Counted from the stretch's first letter, positions 27,787 through 36,443 are shown. The stretch: DNA of 64,000 bases from CAVXSP01 sp963764505 (GCA_963764505.1 CAVXSP010000003.1:186001-250000); one strand, 5' to 3'. A program made the numbers and translations. Notes: generated by a model not told the origin, from the letters alone.

Positions 27787-27815
27787 GCCCGTGGCCTGCA
27801 GGACCTGGCCAGGCG

Positions 27816-28307
27816 ATGACTAGGCGTCGCCTGCCGATCAATGGCACCATAGTCCAGCCCTTCATCCCTCCCATCGTGGACAGACACCATTACACCGGCA
27901 GCAACACGCCTCCGCCGCCTGCACCACCGCGATCGGTGGTCGACTTGATCCATGACGGTGTCGGGGCGTTCAAGTATCTCGGCGGGTTGGCCGCCGCGGC
28001 CCTGCTCTACGCCGATCGCGCGTACGAGTTCATTCCCGTCGGCGCGCCGATCCGCAAATGGGGCGTCATTGCGGCGATTCTCGCCGTGGTAGCCGGGCTC
28101 GGGGCGCACCAGAGCGCCCGCCGGCTTCGGGAGCCGTCGGTAGGATGGGGATTCTTCTGGCTGGCCGTCATCGATCTTCTGATGCTGATTGTCCTCGTCT
28201 CGGTGCACTTGCCACCGAGCATGCAGGCCGCGGCGTCGGCCGCCCCGCTCCTGTACGCGCTGCTGTTCATCCTGCTCGGAGGCGCGCTCGGAGGTTTTCT
28301 CCTGTAG
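27816..28307 (+). CDS. Small membrane protein with four predicted helices, function unknown
   Basis: The protein has 163 residues. The first 50 are polar and proline-rich (NTPPPPAPPRS), then four hydrophobic segments follow: about 52-68 (FKYLGGLAAAALLYA), 80-97 (WGVIAAILAVVAGLGA), 112-132 (FFWLAVIDLLMLIVLVSV) and 140-162 (LLYALLFILLGGALGGFLL). I do not recognise a family. It begins 29 bp after uup on the same strand and might be co-transcribed. The start is uncertain; ATG 27816 has no strong ribosome site. Confidence 0.6.
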   Translation: MTRRRLPINGTIVQPFIPPIVDRHHYTGSNTPPPPAPPRSVVDLIHDGVGAFKYLGGLAAAALLYADRAYEFIPVGAPIRKWGVIAAILAVVAGLGAHQSARRLREPSVGWGFFWLAVIDLLMLIVLVSVHLPPSMQAAASAAPLLYALLFILLGGALGGFLL

Positions 28308-28423
28308 CCGAGGCCGCGAGCCCCGTGGACCGGAACGATGGCGATGATTTTGCTACTCGTGGAAGGCGTCCCCTTACCTCGAGAGTCGAACGCCGGACGA
28401 TCGGCCACAAGGAGCACGTGAAC

Positions 28424-28903
28424 ATGAAGCCGAAGAATACAATCTGCCTCTGGTTCGACAAGGATGCGCTCGAGGCGGCGCGTTTCTACGCTGCCACCTT
28501 TGCGAGCAGTGCCGTGACCGCGGTTCACGAGGCGCCGAGTGACTACCCCGGCGGCAAGAAAGGCGATGTGCTGACGGTGGAGTTCACCGTGGCGGGCATT
28601 CCCTGCCTCGGGCTGAACGGCGGGCCGGCGTTCAAGCACAGCGAGGCCTTTTCCTTCCAGATCGCGACGGACACCCAGGAAGAGACGGACCGCTACTGGA
28701 ACGCCATCGTCGGCAATGGCGGCCAGGAAAGTCAGTGCGGCTGGTGCAAGGACCGATGGGGCCTCTCCTGGCAGGTCACGCCGCGCGCCCTCAGCGACGC
28801 GCTCGCGGCCGGCGGCGATGAGGCCAAGCGCGCCTTCGAGGCGATGATGCCGATGAAGAAGATCGACATCGCCACGATCGAGGCCGCGCGACGGGGCAAG
28901 TGA
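28424..28903 (+). CDS. VOC (glyoxalase/PhnB-like) family protein
   Basis: The protein (159 residues) has the vicinal oxygen chelate fold of the PhnB/3-demethylubiquinone-methyltransferase-like group. The blocks ICLWFDKDALEAARFYAATF, GDVLTVEFTVAGIPCLGLNGGPAF, EAFSFQIAT, QEETDRYWNAIVGNGGQESQCGWCKDRWGLSWQVTPRAL and AFEAMMPMKKIDI are all typical. GGAG lies 9 bases before ATG 28424. Members of this group are mostly of unknown function. Its TGA stop is in the same reading frame as the next gene, which has no standard start codon (see findings). Confidence 0.88.
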   Translation: MKPKNTICLWFDKDALEAARFYAATFASSAVTAVHEAPSDYPGGKKGDVLTVEFTVAGIPCLGLNGGPAFKHSEAFSFQIATDTQEETDRYWNAIVGNGGQESQCGWCKDRWGLSWQVTPRALSDALAAGGDEAKRAFEAMMPMKKIDIATIEAARRGK

Positions 28904-28927
28904 CGGCCAGCGGGGTCAGGGCCAACC

Positions 28928-29788
28928 ATCACACGAGTCCTCGTCATCGGCGCCACCGGCGCCGTCGGCCGCCACGTCGTTGCGCAACTGACCGCCGCGG
29001 GCGCCGACGTTCGCGCCATGGTTCGCGACCCCGAGTCGGCCGGGCTGCCGCCGACCGTCGAGCTGCGTCGTGGAGATTTGACGATTCCCGACACGCTGGA
29101 TGAGCCGCTGCGGGAGATCGACGCCGTCTTCCTCGTGTGGACCGCCCCGCCGGCCGCCGCAGCGCCCTCCCTGGAGCGCATCACCCGGCACGCGCGCCGC
29201 GTCGTCTATCTCTCGGCGCCGATCAAGACGCCGCATCCGTTCTTCCGGGCCTCGCTTCCGAACCCGAGCGCGGTCCTGCACGAGGAGAACGAGCGGCGCA
29301 TCCAGACGTCCGGCGTGGAGTGGACCATCCTGCGTCCCGGCATGCTCGCGTCGAACGCGCTGGCATGGTGGGCGCCGCAGATCCGGAACGGCGACGTCGT
29401 GCGGTGGCCCTGCCTGGCTGCCCCGACCGCTCCCATCGACGAGCGCGACATCGCCGCCGTCGCGGCTCGCGCGCTGCTCGAGCCGGGCCACGCCGGCGCG
29501 GACTTCGTGTTGACGGGGCCGCAGTCGCTGACTCAGCTCGATCAGATCTCGACGATTGGCCGCGCGATCGGCCGATCGTTGCGCATCGAAGAGATGTCGC
29601 CGGAGGACGCCCGCCGCGAGTGGGCTCCAACCTGGCCTGCCCCGGTCGTCGACATGTTGCTGAAGTCATGGACGGCAGCCGTCGGCCAGCCTGCGTACGT
29701 GACCCGGACCGTCGCGGAGGTCACGGGCTCCTCGCCACGCGAGTACTTCGACTGGGCCCGCGATCACGCGGGGGCCTTTCGCCGGTGA
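28928..29788 (+). CDS. NmrA-like NAD(P)-binding protein, start codon uncertain
   Basis: This is a Rossmann-fold protein of the NmrA/atypical SDR type (about 286 residues). The dinucleotide motif GATGAVG lies in TRVLVIGATGAVGRHVVAQL, and later blocks VVYLSAPI, SGVEWTILRPGMLASNAL, APIDERDIAAVAARAL and FVLTGPQSLT fit the family. The frame is the same as the VOC gene. After the VOC TGA it reads on with no ATG, GTG or TTG before the nucleotide-binding strand; ATC at 28928 is the best-placed codon (ATC-ACA-CGA-GTC). The first ATG, at 29018, would remove the whole Gly-rich motif. Either a rare ATC start is used or an ATG has mutated. A redox or regulatory role is likely; the substrate is unknown. 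Confidence 0.75.
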   Translation: MTRVLVIGATGAVGRHVVAQLTAAGADVRAMVRDPESAGLPPTVELRRGDLTIPDTLDEPLREIDAVFLVWTAPPAAAAPSLERITRHARRVVYLSAPIKTPHPFFRASLPNPSAVLHEENERRIQTSGVEWTILRPGMLASNALAWWAPQIRNGDVVRWPCLAAPTAPIDERDIAAVAARALLEPGHAGADFVLTGPQSLTQLDQISTIGRAIGRSLRIEEMSPEDARREWAPTWPAPVVDMLLKSWTAAVGQPAYVTRTVAEVTGSSPREYFDWARDHAGAFRR

Positions 29789-29891
29789 GTGGAGCGCATG
29801 GTGCGGTGGGCAGGCCCTGCGTGCCGCACGCCGGCGCGAACAGGCGCGGACGTCGTCATCGAGCAGATGACGACCCGGCGGTTCCACCACT

Positions 29892-30782
29892 TCAGGACAG
29901 ACGCAACGTCTCAATCAAGGCCGTCAGGGCGGCCGGCTGCTGTCTTCGGCTCGGGTAGTACAGAAAGTAGCCGGGAAACGGCGGGCACCAATCCTCCAGC
30001 ACGCGCACGAGCGCGCCGCTCGCGAGATATGGCGCGGCGTGCTCTTCCAGGGAGAACGTGAGCCCGAGACCGTCGATGGCGGCGCGAATCATGAGGTCCG
30101 CATCGTCGAGGATCAAGGGACCGCTCACGTCCACGGCGAGGGCTTCGCCGTCCTTCTCGAACTCCCAGCGATACGGCCCGGCGGAGCCGCCGCGGAGGTT
30201 GATGCACCGGTGGTCCGGCAGATCGTGTGGTGAGGTCGGCTCGGGGTGCGAGGCGAAGTACTCCGGCGAACCCACGACGGCCAGCCGGTGGTCGCGAGAG
30301 ACGCGCACGGCCACCATGTCGCGCTGGATCGATTCGCCGAGATGAATGCCCGCGTCGAAGCCTGCGGCGACGAGCTCCGTGCGCCCCTCCTGCGTCGTGG
30401 TGACGTCGAGGACGATGGCCGGGAACCGACGGGCAAATGGCACCAGCTTGGGTGCGAGCACCAACGTCGCCGACAGCGGTGTCACCAGCAGCCGCACGCG
30501 TCCCATGGGCCGCTCGCGCAGGCCGACGATCCGATCGAGGACCGACTCCACTTCGCCGAGCGCCGGACGCAGTCGACCGATGAGCTGTTGCCCCGCTTCC
30601 GTCGGCGCCACGCTGCGCGTAGTGCGGGCGAGGAGCCGGATGCCGAGGCGTTCTTCCAGACCTCGGATCGCGTGGCTGAGCGCGGACCTCGACACGCCCA
30701 GCCGCTTCGCCGCCTTGGTGAAGCTCCGCTCTTCCGCGATGATCAGGAACGCCGCCAGGACGTTCAGGTGGTCCAGCTGCAT
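29892..30782 (-). CDS. LysR family transcriptional regulator
   Basis: The protein (296 residues) has the N-terminal LysR helix-turn-helix (about 5-64: FLIIAEERSFTKAAKRLGVSRSALSHAIRGLEERLGIRLL) and a substrate-binding domain (about 90-290) with RVRLLVTPLSATLVLAPKL, GFDAGIHLGESIQRDMVAV and a typical ending in YPSRRQQPAALTALIETLR. It belongs to the group often acting on oxidoreductase or aldo/keto reductase genes. ATG 30782 starts directly at MQLDHLNVL, as is usual; a GTG at 30842 would add 20 residues. Divergent from the broken sugar dehydrogenase, with two small palindromes between. An aldo/keto reductase gene lies 1.6 kb away and could be a target. Confidence 0.88.
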   Translation of the reverse strand: MQLDHLNVLAAFLIIAEERSFTKAAKRLGVSRSALSHAIRGLEERLGIRLLARTTRSVAPTEAGQQLIGRLRPALGEVESVLDRIVGLRERPMGRVRLLVTPLSATLVLAPKLVPFARRFPAIVLDVTTTQEGRTELVAAGFDAGIHLGESIQRDMVAVRVSRDHRLAVVGSPEYFASHPEPTSPHDLPDHRCINLRGGSAGPYRWEFEKDGEALAVDVSGPLILDDADLMIRAAIDGLGLTFSLEEHAAPYLASGALVRVLEDWCPPFPGYFLYYPSRRQQPAALTALIETLRLS

Positions 30783-30784
30783 TG

Positions 30785-30800
30785 GTGAATCGGTACTCAC
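30785..30800. promoter_or_regulatory. GTGAAT-N4-ACTCAC inverted repeat upstream of lysR
   Basis: The arms are complementary except for one position. It lies 2 bases upstream of the lysR ATG. A closely similar element, GTGAAT-N3-ATTCAC, occurs before the iorA-like gene at 36429, which suggests a shared regulator. This is inference only. Confidence 0.3.
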
Positions 30801-30818
30801 ATCCCCATGCGAATCCGG

Positions 30819-30830
30819 CGGACTAGTCCG
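30819..30830. promoter_or_regulatory. Perfect 12 bp palindrome in the lysR divergent gap
   Basis: CGGACTAGTCCG is perfectly self-complementary and lies midway between lysR and the start of the broken dehydrogenase gene. If the alternative GTG start of lysR were used it would be inside the coding sequence, so its role is uncertain. Confidence 0.35.
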
Positions 30831-30869
30831 ATCCGCGGCCACCCGGTACCGTGGTGATGCAGAGGTGCC

Positions 30870-31517
30870 ATGACAGCCACCGCCCGCCCCGCTCTCGCCC
30901 TGGCCGCCGTCGTCGCCGTCGCCACCGGCTGGGGTGTCTCGGCTCGACGGGCCACATCCCCAGGAGATCCGCTGTCATCACTGGTGCTCCCCCGCGGGTT
31001 TCACATCAGTGTCTACGCGGCCAATGTCCAGAACGCCCGGCAGATGACGCTCGGCGCCAGGGGCACGGTGTTCGTCGGATCGCGAACGACGGACAAGGTC
31101 TTCGCGCTGGTCGACCGGAACGCGGACCACATCGCGGACGAGGTGAAGGTCCTCGCGTCGTGGTTGACGTCCCCGAACGGCGTGGCCCTCAAGCCACTTC
31201 TGGAAGTTCCTCGATTTCGGTCCTGACGGATGGCTCTAAGGAACACGATCATCGTCGCGCAGCACGGCTCGTGGAACCGGTCGATCCCGATTGGCTATCG
31301 CGTCATGGTGGTGGAGCTCGACGGGCACACGGTCACGAAGTACGCGCCGCTCGTCGACGGCTTCCTTCCGGGCGTGCGGTACGACGCGCCAGACGGCCGC
31401 GGCACCGGCGCGCCGGCAATCGGCCGCCCCGCGGACGTGTTGCAGCTGCCGGACGGGTCGATTCTGATTAGCGACGACACGGGCAACCGGGTGCTGCGTG
31501 TGAGCTACAGCCGATGA
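30870..31517 (+). pseudogene. Broken PQQ-type sorbosone/sugar dehydrogenase
   Basis: Two pieces of one gene remain. The first (30870-31226) has a signal peptide, LPRGFHISVYAANV, GTVFVGSRTTDKVFAL and SPNGVAL, which is the N-terminal third of a sorbosone dehydrogenase. It then jumps to a frame reading WKFLDFGPDGWL, the central family motif, which meets a stop. The second piece (from about 31230) reads TIIVAQHGSWNRSIPIGYRV and ends with ADVLQLPDGSILISDDTGNRVLRV, the C-terminal blades. The middle of the protein is missing (a full-length family member has about 400 residues). It overlaps the following SMP-30-like gene by a few bases, so it probably once led that operon. Confidence 0.75.
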
Positions 31518-31528
31518 GGAGTCTCGCC

Positions 31529-32425
31529 ATGCTGATGAATCGCCGAAGTCTCCTCGGCGCGCTGCTGGGCGCCGCGCTCGTGAGCGCGTCGTCCGCAGTG
31601 CATGCCCAGTCGCGTGCGGAGGTCGCCATCAACGACACGGCGGTGATGCCCGAGAGCGTGACGTCGAGCCGGGACGGCACGATCTTCCTCGGCAGCACAA
31701 CCAAGGGAAACATCTACCGCGCGCAGCCAGGGACGGCGCAGGCCGACGTGTGGATTCAGGCATCGACCACCGGACTCACGAACGTGCTCGGCGTGCTCGC
31801 CGACGACGAGGCCAGCACACTCTGGGTGTGCGCGAACGCGACCGGCGGTCGCGGCGCGCCCACGGCCGGACAGACGGCGCTGCGCGCCTTCGACCTGGCG
31901 TCCGGCACCCCGAAGGGAGCGTGGCCCTTTCCAGGCGGCGGCTTCTGCAACGACATCGCCGTCGCGGCCGACGGCACGGCGTACGCGACGGACACGACCG
32001 GCCGCCGCGTCCTGCGGTTGAGACCGGGCGCGACGGCGCTCGACGTGTGGGTGACCGATCAGCAACTCAATGGCCTCGACGGTGTGGCTATCCTCAACGG
32101 CAGCGTCTACGTGAACTGCTTCTTCTCCGGAGAACTGTTCCGGGCCGGCATCCAGTCGGATGGAACGGCCGGCCCGCTCACGAAGGTGGAGACGTCGGTG
32201 CCCTTCACTCGTCCGGACGGCCTGCGCACGACTGGCTCCAACAGGATGCTCCAGGCCGAAGGCCAGGGGCGCCTCACGGAGATCACCATCAACGGCACCC
32301 GCGCCGACGTCCGCGTTCTCGAGGATGGCCTCACCGGCGCGACGGCCGTGACGCAGGTCGGCGATCAGGCATTCGTTCTGGTGGAACGGCTGCGCGCCGT
32401 GGCCGTGCCGTATCCGGCCCGATAG
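31529..32425 (+). CDS. SMP-30/gluconolactonase-like beta-propeller, exported
   Basis: The protein has 298 residues. The N-terminus MNRRSLLGALLGAALVSASSAVHAQ is a signal peptide with a twin arginine. The mature part is a six-bladed propeller with repeated SxDGTIFLGSTTKGNIYR, FCNDIAVAADGTAYATDTTGRRVLRL, LNGLDGVAILNGSVYVN and FTRPDGLR blocks, as in SMP-30/gluconolactonase or strictosidine-synthase-like proteins. GAGGAG lies 7 bases before ATG 31529, preferred over ATG 31514, which overlaps the preceding stop. It lies between the broken dehydrogenase and the aldo/keto reductase, which suggests a former sugar/lactone oxidation cluster. The activity is unproven. Confidence 0.8.
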   Translation: MLMNRRSLLGALLGAALVSASSAVHAQSRAEVAINDTAVMPESVTSSRDGTIFLGSTTKGNIYRAQPGTAQADVWIQASTTGLTNVLGVLADDEASTLWVCANATGGRGAPTAGQTALRAFDLASGTPKGAWPFPGGGFCNDIAVAADGTAYATDTTGRRVLRLRPGATALDVWVTDQQLNGLDGVAILNGSVYVNCFFSGELFRAGIQSDGTAGPLTKVETSVPFTRPDGLRTTGSNRMLQAEGQGRLTEITINGTRADVRVLEDGLTGATAVTQVGDQAFVLVERLRAVAVPYPAR

Positions 32426-32441
32426 AGAGGACGCGGAGATC

Positions 32442-33431
32442 ATGAAGACACGCCGCCTCGCCAACAGTGGCCTCGAGGTCTCAGCGATCGGCTATGGCTG
32501 CATGGGACTGACGGGGACGTACGGCCCTGCCGACCGTCAGCAAGCCATCGCGATCCTGCATGCCGCGGTCGAACGCGGCGTGACGATGTTCGACACGGCG
32601 GAGGCCTACGGGCCGTTCACGAACGAGGAGCTCGTCGGCGAGGCGCTGGCGCCCGTCCGCCAACGTGTCGTGATTGCGACGAAGTTCGGATTCGGCATCA
32701 ATCCGGACGGCACGCGCTATGGCGTCGACAGCCGGCCCGCGCACATCCGGCAGGTGGTCGACGCCATGCTGACGCGGCTGAAGGTCGCCCACATCGACCT
32801 GCTGTATCAGCACCGCGTGGACCCGAACGTTCCCATCGACGACGTCGCGGGCACGGTGAAGGACCTGATTCAGCAGGGCAAGGTCGAGCGCTTCGGGCTG
32901 TCCGAGGCCAGTGCGCAGACGATCCGTCGCGCGCACGCCGTCCAGCCCGTCGCGGCGGTTCAGAGCGAGTACTCGCTCTGGACGCGCGATGTCGAGCGCA
33001 ACGGCGTGCTCGCCGCCTGTGAGGAACTCGGCATCGGCTTCGTCGCGTTCACGCCGCTTGGCGCGGGGTTTCTCACGGGCAAGATCGACGCGAGCACGAC
33101 CTTCACCGGCACCGACTTCCGCAACATCTCGCCGCGCTTCGCGCCGGACGCCCGCGCCGCCAACATGGCGGTGGTCGACCTGCTCGAGGGCATCGCCGAG
33201 CGGAAGCGTGCCACGCCCGCGCAGATCGCGCTCGCCTGGCTGCTCGCGCAGAAGGCCTGGATCGTCCCGATCCCTGGGACGCGAAAGGTCGAGCGCCTCG
33301 AAGAGAACCTCGCCGCCGCCTCGGTGGAGTTGACCGAGGCCGATCTGCGCGAGATCGACGATGCCGCGTCGAAGATCCCCGTGCAGGGCGCGCGGCTTCC
33401 AGAGGCCGTCCTGAAGCTGACGCACCGGTGA
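32442..33431 (+). CDS. Aldo/keto reductase
   Basis: This is an NADPH-dependent (alpha/beta)8 reductase of 329 residues. The catalytic tetrad is visible: Asp and Tyr in MFDTAEAYG, Lys in VIATKFGFG, His in LLYQHRVDP. The C-terminal cofactor loop IPIPGTRKVERLEENLAA (as IVPIPGTRKVERL) is canonical. It belongs to the YhdN/AKR13-like group whose members reduce aldehydes and quinones. GGAG is 4 bases before the ATG and the gene starts 16 bp after the SMP-30-like gene, so they form one operon. It could be under control of the nearby LysR regulator, as often seen for this pair. Confidence 0.92.
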   Translation: MKTRRLANSGLEVSAIGYGCMGLTGTYGPADRQQAIAILHAAVERGVTMFDTAEAYGPFTNEELVGEALAPVRQRVVIATKFGFGINPDGTRYGVDSRPAHIRQVVDAMLTRLKVAHIDLLYQHRVDPNVPIDDVAGTVKDLIQQGKVERFGLSEASAQTIRRAHAVQPVAAVQSEYSLWTRDVERNGVLAACEELGIGFVAFTPLGAGFLTGKIDASTTFTGTDFRNISPRFAPDARAANMAVVDLLEGIAERKRATPAQIALAWLLAQKAWIVPIPGTRKVERLEENLAAASVELTEADLREIDDAASKIPVQGARLPEAVLKLTHR

Positions 33432-33481
33432 GGAAGACCTGTCGAGCCGCGTGCTTGGCGCGGCGGCGCCAGCAATGGCGG

Positions 33482-35812
33482 TCAGGCTTGCAGCGCGGCC
33501 TTCACGTACTCGGGCCGCAGCGGCATCCGGCGGATCGGCTTGCCGGTGGCATCGAAGAACGCGGCCCCCACAGCCGACATCGCCAACGCATTCGCCGCTT
33601 CCGAGCCGCCACCGTACGCGCCGACCGCCGGGTTGTTGATGATGACAACCTTGACCTCCGGGACGTCGGCCATCGTCAGGATCGGATAGCTCGACCAGTC
33701 GCGGCTCGTGATGGCGCTCTCGTCGAACTTCACTTCTTCGTACAGCGCATGGCTGAGTCCCATGAGCGCGCCGCCCTGGACCTGGCGCTCGAGCTGAAGC
33801 GGATTGATCACGATGCCGGGATCGACGGCGATCGTGTACTTCGTGACGGTCACCCTGCCACTGTCGGGCACGACCGAGACCTGGCACACGCAGGCCCAGT
33901 AACTGTTCGCCCGCAGCATCACGGACACGCCCTGGCCGCTGAGCGGCGCGCTGCCCGCCGCTCGCGCGCCGGGTTTCGGCCCCGGGCGCGCCTCCCAGCC
34001 CGCGGCGGCGCGGACTGCTTCGAGCACACCGATCAGACGCGCGTCCGCCGTCTGCTTCAGCCGGAATTCGATCGGATCGATGCCAGCCGCGGCGGCGGCC
34101 TCGCTGAACGCCAACTCGCGCGGCACGTTCTGCTGGCGCTGCCCCGGCGTGCGCATGCTGTGGTCCCGCAGCCCGATACCCAGCGGCGACGCCTGCTGCC
34201 CCACCTGCAGCGTCCCGAGTCCGCGCTCCCTGACGTTCGCCACGTGCGTGTAGACCCAGGGATCCATGATGGTGTTCGCCGTCGAGAAGATCCGCTCCGT
34301 GCCGACCTGAGGAGCCGGCTGCGTCGGCATGCCCGCAATCACGGCGCCGACCAGACGGTCGTCCTGCATCGCGGGCATGTGGTGGTCGGCCTCGTACGCG
34401 GTGACGATGCCGGCGGGATCGATGGCGAGCCGGATCTCGGAAAAGCCGGCGGCGCCCTGCGTCGACCACGCGAGGTCGTCAGCGCGCGACCACTGCACCC
34501 GCACCGGCTTTCCGACCGCCTGCGACAGCAGGACGGCCTCGTCTTCGGCGCCGGCGTTGCCGCCGTTCGACCGGCCGTAGTGCCCGGCGCCCGCATAGAT
34601 CCGCACGACGACGTGGTCGACGCTCGTGCCAAGCATCGTCGCTATCTGTCCGCGGAGCGTCTGCGGGTTCTGGTTGTGCGTGTGGACGAAGACCGTGCCG
34701 TCAGGCCTCACGTCGCCCACGGCGATCGTCGGGCCGATCGGCGCGTGCTTCATGTACGGCAGCTCGTACCGGCCCGAGAACATCCTGACCGCGCCACGAA
34801 ACGCCGCTTCCGTGTCGCCCTGTTTCGCGCCGTCCATCACCGGCGTGGCCTTCCAGTCGGCCTCGGTGCGAAACCACTCGTGCAGACGCGAGTGGCCCGG
34901 CAACCCCTTCCACTCGCTCCACCGGGTCGTCCGCTCGAGCGCCTGCGCGGCCTGCACGGCCTCCCACTCGTTGGGCGCGACCACGCCGACGAGATTGCCG
35001 CGCACGACGACCCGCGAGTTCGGGCACGTCCCGGCGTCCAGACTGCCGGCGGAGACCAGAGTCGAACCGAGCGTCTTCGGATGCACTACGCGGCCATGCA
35101 GCATGCCGGGCAGTCGAACATCGGTCACCCAGAGCTCGCGGCCGCGCACTTTGCTGTCGGTGACGCTGTTCGTGAAGCTCTTGCCGATCACCGAGTACTG
35201 GGTGACCGGCTTCATGGGCGGATTGCCCATCACGGTCAGGCCCCGAAACGTGGTGAGCTCGCCCTCGACCGGAATCGTGAGGCTGAGCGCCTCGCCTCTG
35301 ACGAGCTCGCCATAGCTCATCCGGCGGCCGGCGGCGGAGACAACGCCGTCGCGTACGGTCAGCCGGCTCTTGTCGACGCCGAAGCTCGATGCGGCCAGTT
35401 CGAGCAGGGCCTGGTAGGTGTATGCCGCGGCCTTGCGCAGATTCTGGCCGCCGCCGGCGAGAAAACCCGCCGACAGGCCACCGTCCGGCGTCCGGTCCGT
35501 GTCGCCCATGACCATGGTCGTGATCGACTCGAACGGCACGCTCAATTCGTCCGCCACGATCTGCCGATACGCGGTCGTGACCGTGGACTGACCGAAATCG
35601 ACGCGCCCGGTGTGAATTGCCAGCGTGTTGTCGGCCCGGATCTCGAACCACGACCGCCAGACGGCCGGATCCAGTGAGTTGGGTGATGCGTCCGCGGCGC
35701 GAGCGAACGCCCGGCTGCCAGCCAGGCCGAACCCGACGACGAGAACGCCACCGGCCTTGAGGAAATGGCGCCGGCTGAGCGCGGCGCCATGGATGCTGGT
35801 GATCGTCTCCAT
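33482..35812 (-). CDS. Molybdopterin-binding subunit of an IorB-type aldehyde/isoquinoline oxidoreductase
   Basis: This is the large subunit of a xanthine dehydrogenase-family hydroxylase (776 residues). It has a Tat signal (SRRHFLKAGGVLVVGFGLAG), needed to export the folded molybdenum enzyme. Molybdopterin-contact blocks include FGQSTVTTAYRQIVADEL, LPYMKHAPIGPTIAVGDV, GAGHYGRSNGGNAGAEDEAVLL, LRDHSMRTPGQRQQN (with the conserved Arg) and DPGIVINPLQLERQVQGGALMGLSHALYEEV, followed by GGGSEAANALAMSAVGAAFFDATGK. The Glu in the last block corresponds to the catalytic base region. It overlaps the small [2Fe-2S] subunit by one base (TGATG), so expression is coupled. The substrate (N-heterocycle or aldehyde) cannot be predicted. 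No MoCo insertion chaperone is adjacent. Confidence 0.9.
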   Translation of the reverse strand: METITSIHGAALSRRHFLKAGGVLVVGFGLAGSRAFARAADASPNSLDPAVWRSWFEIRADNTLAIHTGRVDFGQSTVTTAYRQIVADELSVPFESITTMVMGDTDRTPDGGLSAGFLAGGGQNLRKAAAYTYQALLELAASSFGVDKSRLTVRDGVVSAAGRRMSYGELVRGEALSLTIPVEGELTTFRGLTVMGNPPMKPVTQYSVIGKSFTNSVTDSKVRGRELWVTDVRLPGMLHGRVVHPKTLGSTLVSAGSLDAGTCPNSRVVVRGNLVGVVAPNEWEAVQAAQALERTTRWSEWKGLPGHSRLHEWFRTEADWKATPVMDGAKQGDTEAAFRGAVRMFSGRYELPYMKHAPIGPTIAVGDVRPDGTVFVHTHNQNPQTLRGQIATMLGTSVDHVVVRIYAGAGHYGRSNGGNAGAEDEAVLLSQAVGKPVRVQWSRADDLAWSTQGAAGFSEIRLAIDPAGIVTAYEADHHMPAMQDDRLVGAVIAGMPTQPAPQVGTERIFSTANTIMDPWVYTHVANVRERGLGTLQVGQQASPLGIGLRDHSMRTPGQRQQNVPRELAFSEAAAAAGIDPIEFRLKQTADARLIGVLEAVRAAAGWEARPGPKPGARAAGSAPLSGQGVSVMLRANSYWACVCQVSVVPDSGRVTVTKYTIAVDPGIVINPLQLERQVQGGALMGLSHALYEEVKFDESAITSRDWSSYPILTMADVPEVKVVIINNPAVGAYGGGSEAANALAMSAVGAAFFDATGKPIRRMPLRPEYVKAALQA

Positions 35813-36342
35813 CAGCCCTTCCTCCCGTTCGCCATCGCCTCGGCCGCGCGCTGGACGGCCGCCTGAATCGCCACGTAGGTCCCGCAGCGGCACAGATGGG
35901 GAGACGGACCGCTCATGAACGCCTCGCGAATCTGGTCGGTGGTCGGCGAGGGGGTCTGCTCGAGCAGCTCGGTGGCCTTGATCATCATGCCGCTCTGGCA
36001 GAACCCGCACATCGGCACCTGTTCGTCGATCCAGGCTTGCTGCACGGGGTGCAGCGCTTCGTCGGCGCCGGCTGTGGTCCGCCCGTGCTGCTTCGCCCAC
36101 CTGGCGGGCAGCCCTTCGAGCGTGGTGATCTCCGCACCCGCGACGGCCGCGGCCGGCGTGATGCACGACCGGATCTCCCTGCCGTCGAGCAGCACGGAGC
36201 AGGCGCCGCACTGGGCCAGGCCGCACCCGAACTGCGGCCCCTTCAGCTCGAGGTCGTTGCGGAGCACGTAAATCAATGGCGCGCCTTCCGCGACCTCCAC
36301 GGTATGTGGCGCGCCGTTGACATTCAGGGTGACGGTGCTCAT
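35812..36342 (-). CDS. [2Fe-2S] subunit of the IorA-type molybdenum oxidoreductase
   Basis: The protein (176 residues) has a plant-ferredoxin-like cluster domain with FGCGLAQCGACSVLLDG plus a downstream Cys (RSC), and a second four-helix cluster domain with CGFCQSG and CRCGTYVAI. That is two [2Fe-2S] centres passing electrons away from the molybdenum site. It lacks a signal peptide and is presumably exported with the Tat-tagged large subunit ('hitchhiker'). Length and order match isoquinoline 1-oxidoreductase alpha subunits. Electron acceptor unknown; a multihaem cytochrome is encoded elsewhere in the window. Confidence 0.92.
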   Translation of the reverse strand: MSTVTLNVNGAPHTVEVAEGAPLIYVLRNDLELKGPQFGCGLAQCGACSVLLDGREIRSCITPAAAVAGAEITTLEGLPARWAKQHGRTTAGADEALHPVQQAWIDEQVPMCGFCQSGMMIKATELLEQTPSPTTDQIREAFMSGPSPHLCRCGTYVAIQAAVQRAAEAMANGRKG

Positions 36343-36428
36343 GGACGAACTCCTGGACAGGGCCTGATGGTCTCTCAGCGTAGTCGCAGGACTTCGGATC
36401 CGGTAGACGCGACCTGTTTACAAGGCTT

Positions 36429-36443
36429 GTGAATACCATTCAC
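36429..36443. promoter_or_regulatory. Perfect 6-3-6 inverted repeat upstream of the iorA-like gene
   Basis: GTGAAT-ACC-ATTCAC lies 87 bases upstream of the iorA-like ATG and 89 bases before the crp-type gene on the other strand. Similar to the element before lysR at 30785. It could bind LysR, Crp/Fnr-type or another dimeric regulator. Confidence 0.4.

Noticed and set aside
28901..28903. TGA between VOC and NmrA-like genes as selenocysteine or programmed read-through
   Set aside because: No SECIS-like hairpin was seen and VOC and NmrA domains are complete by themselves; a rare or mutated start is simpler.
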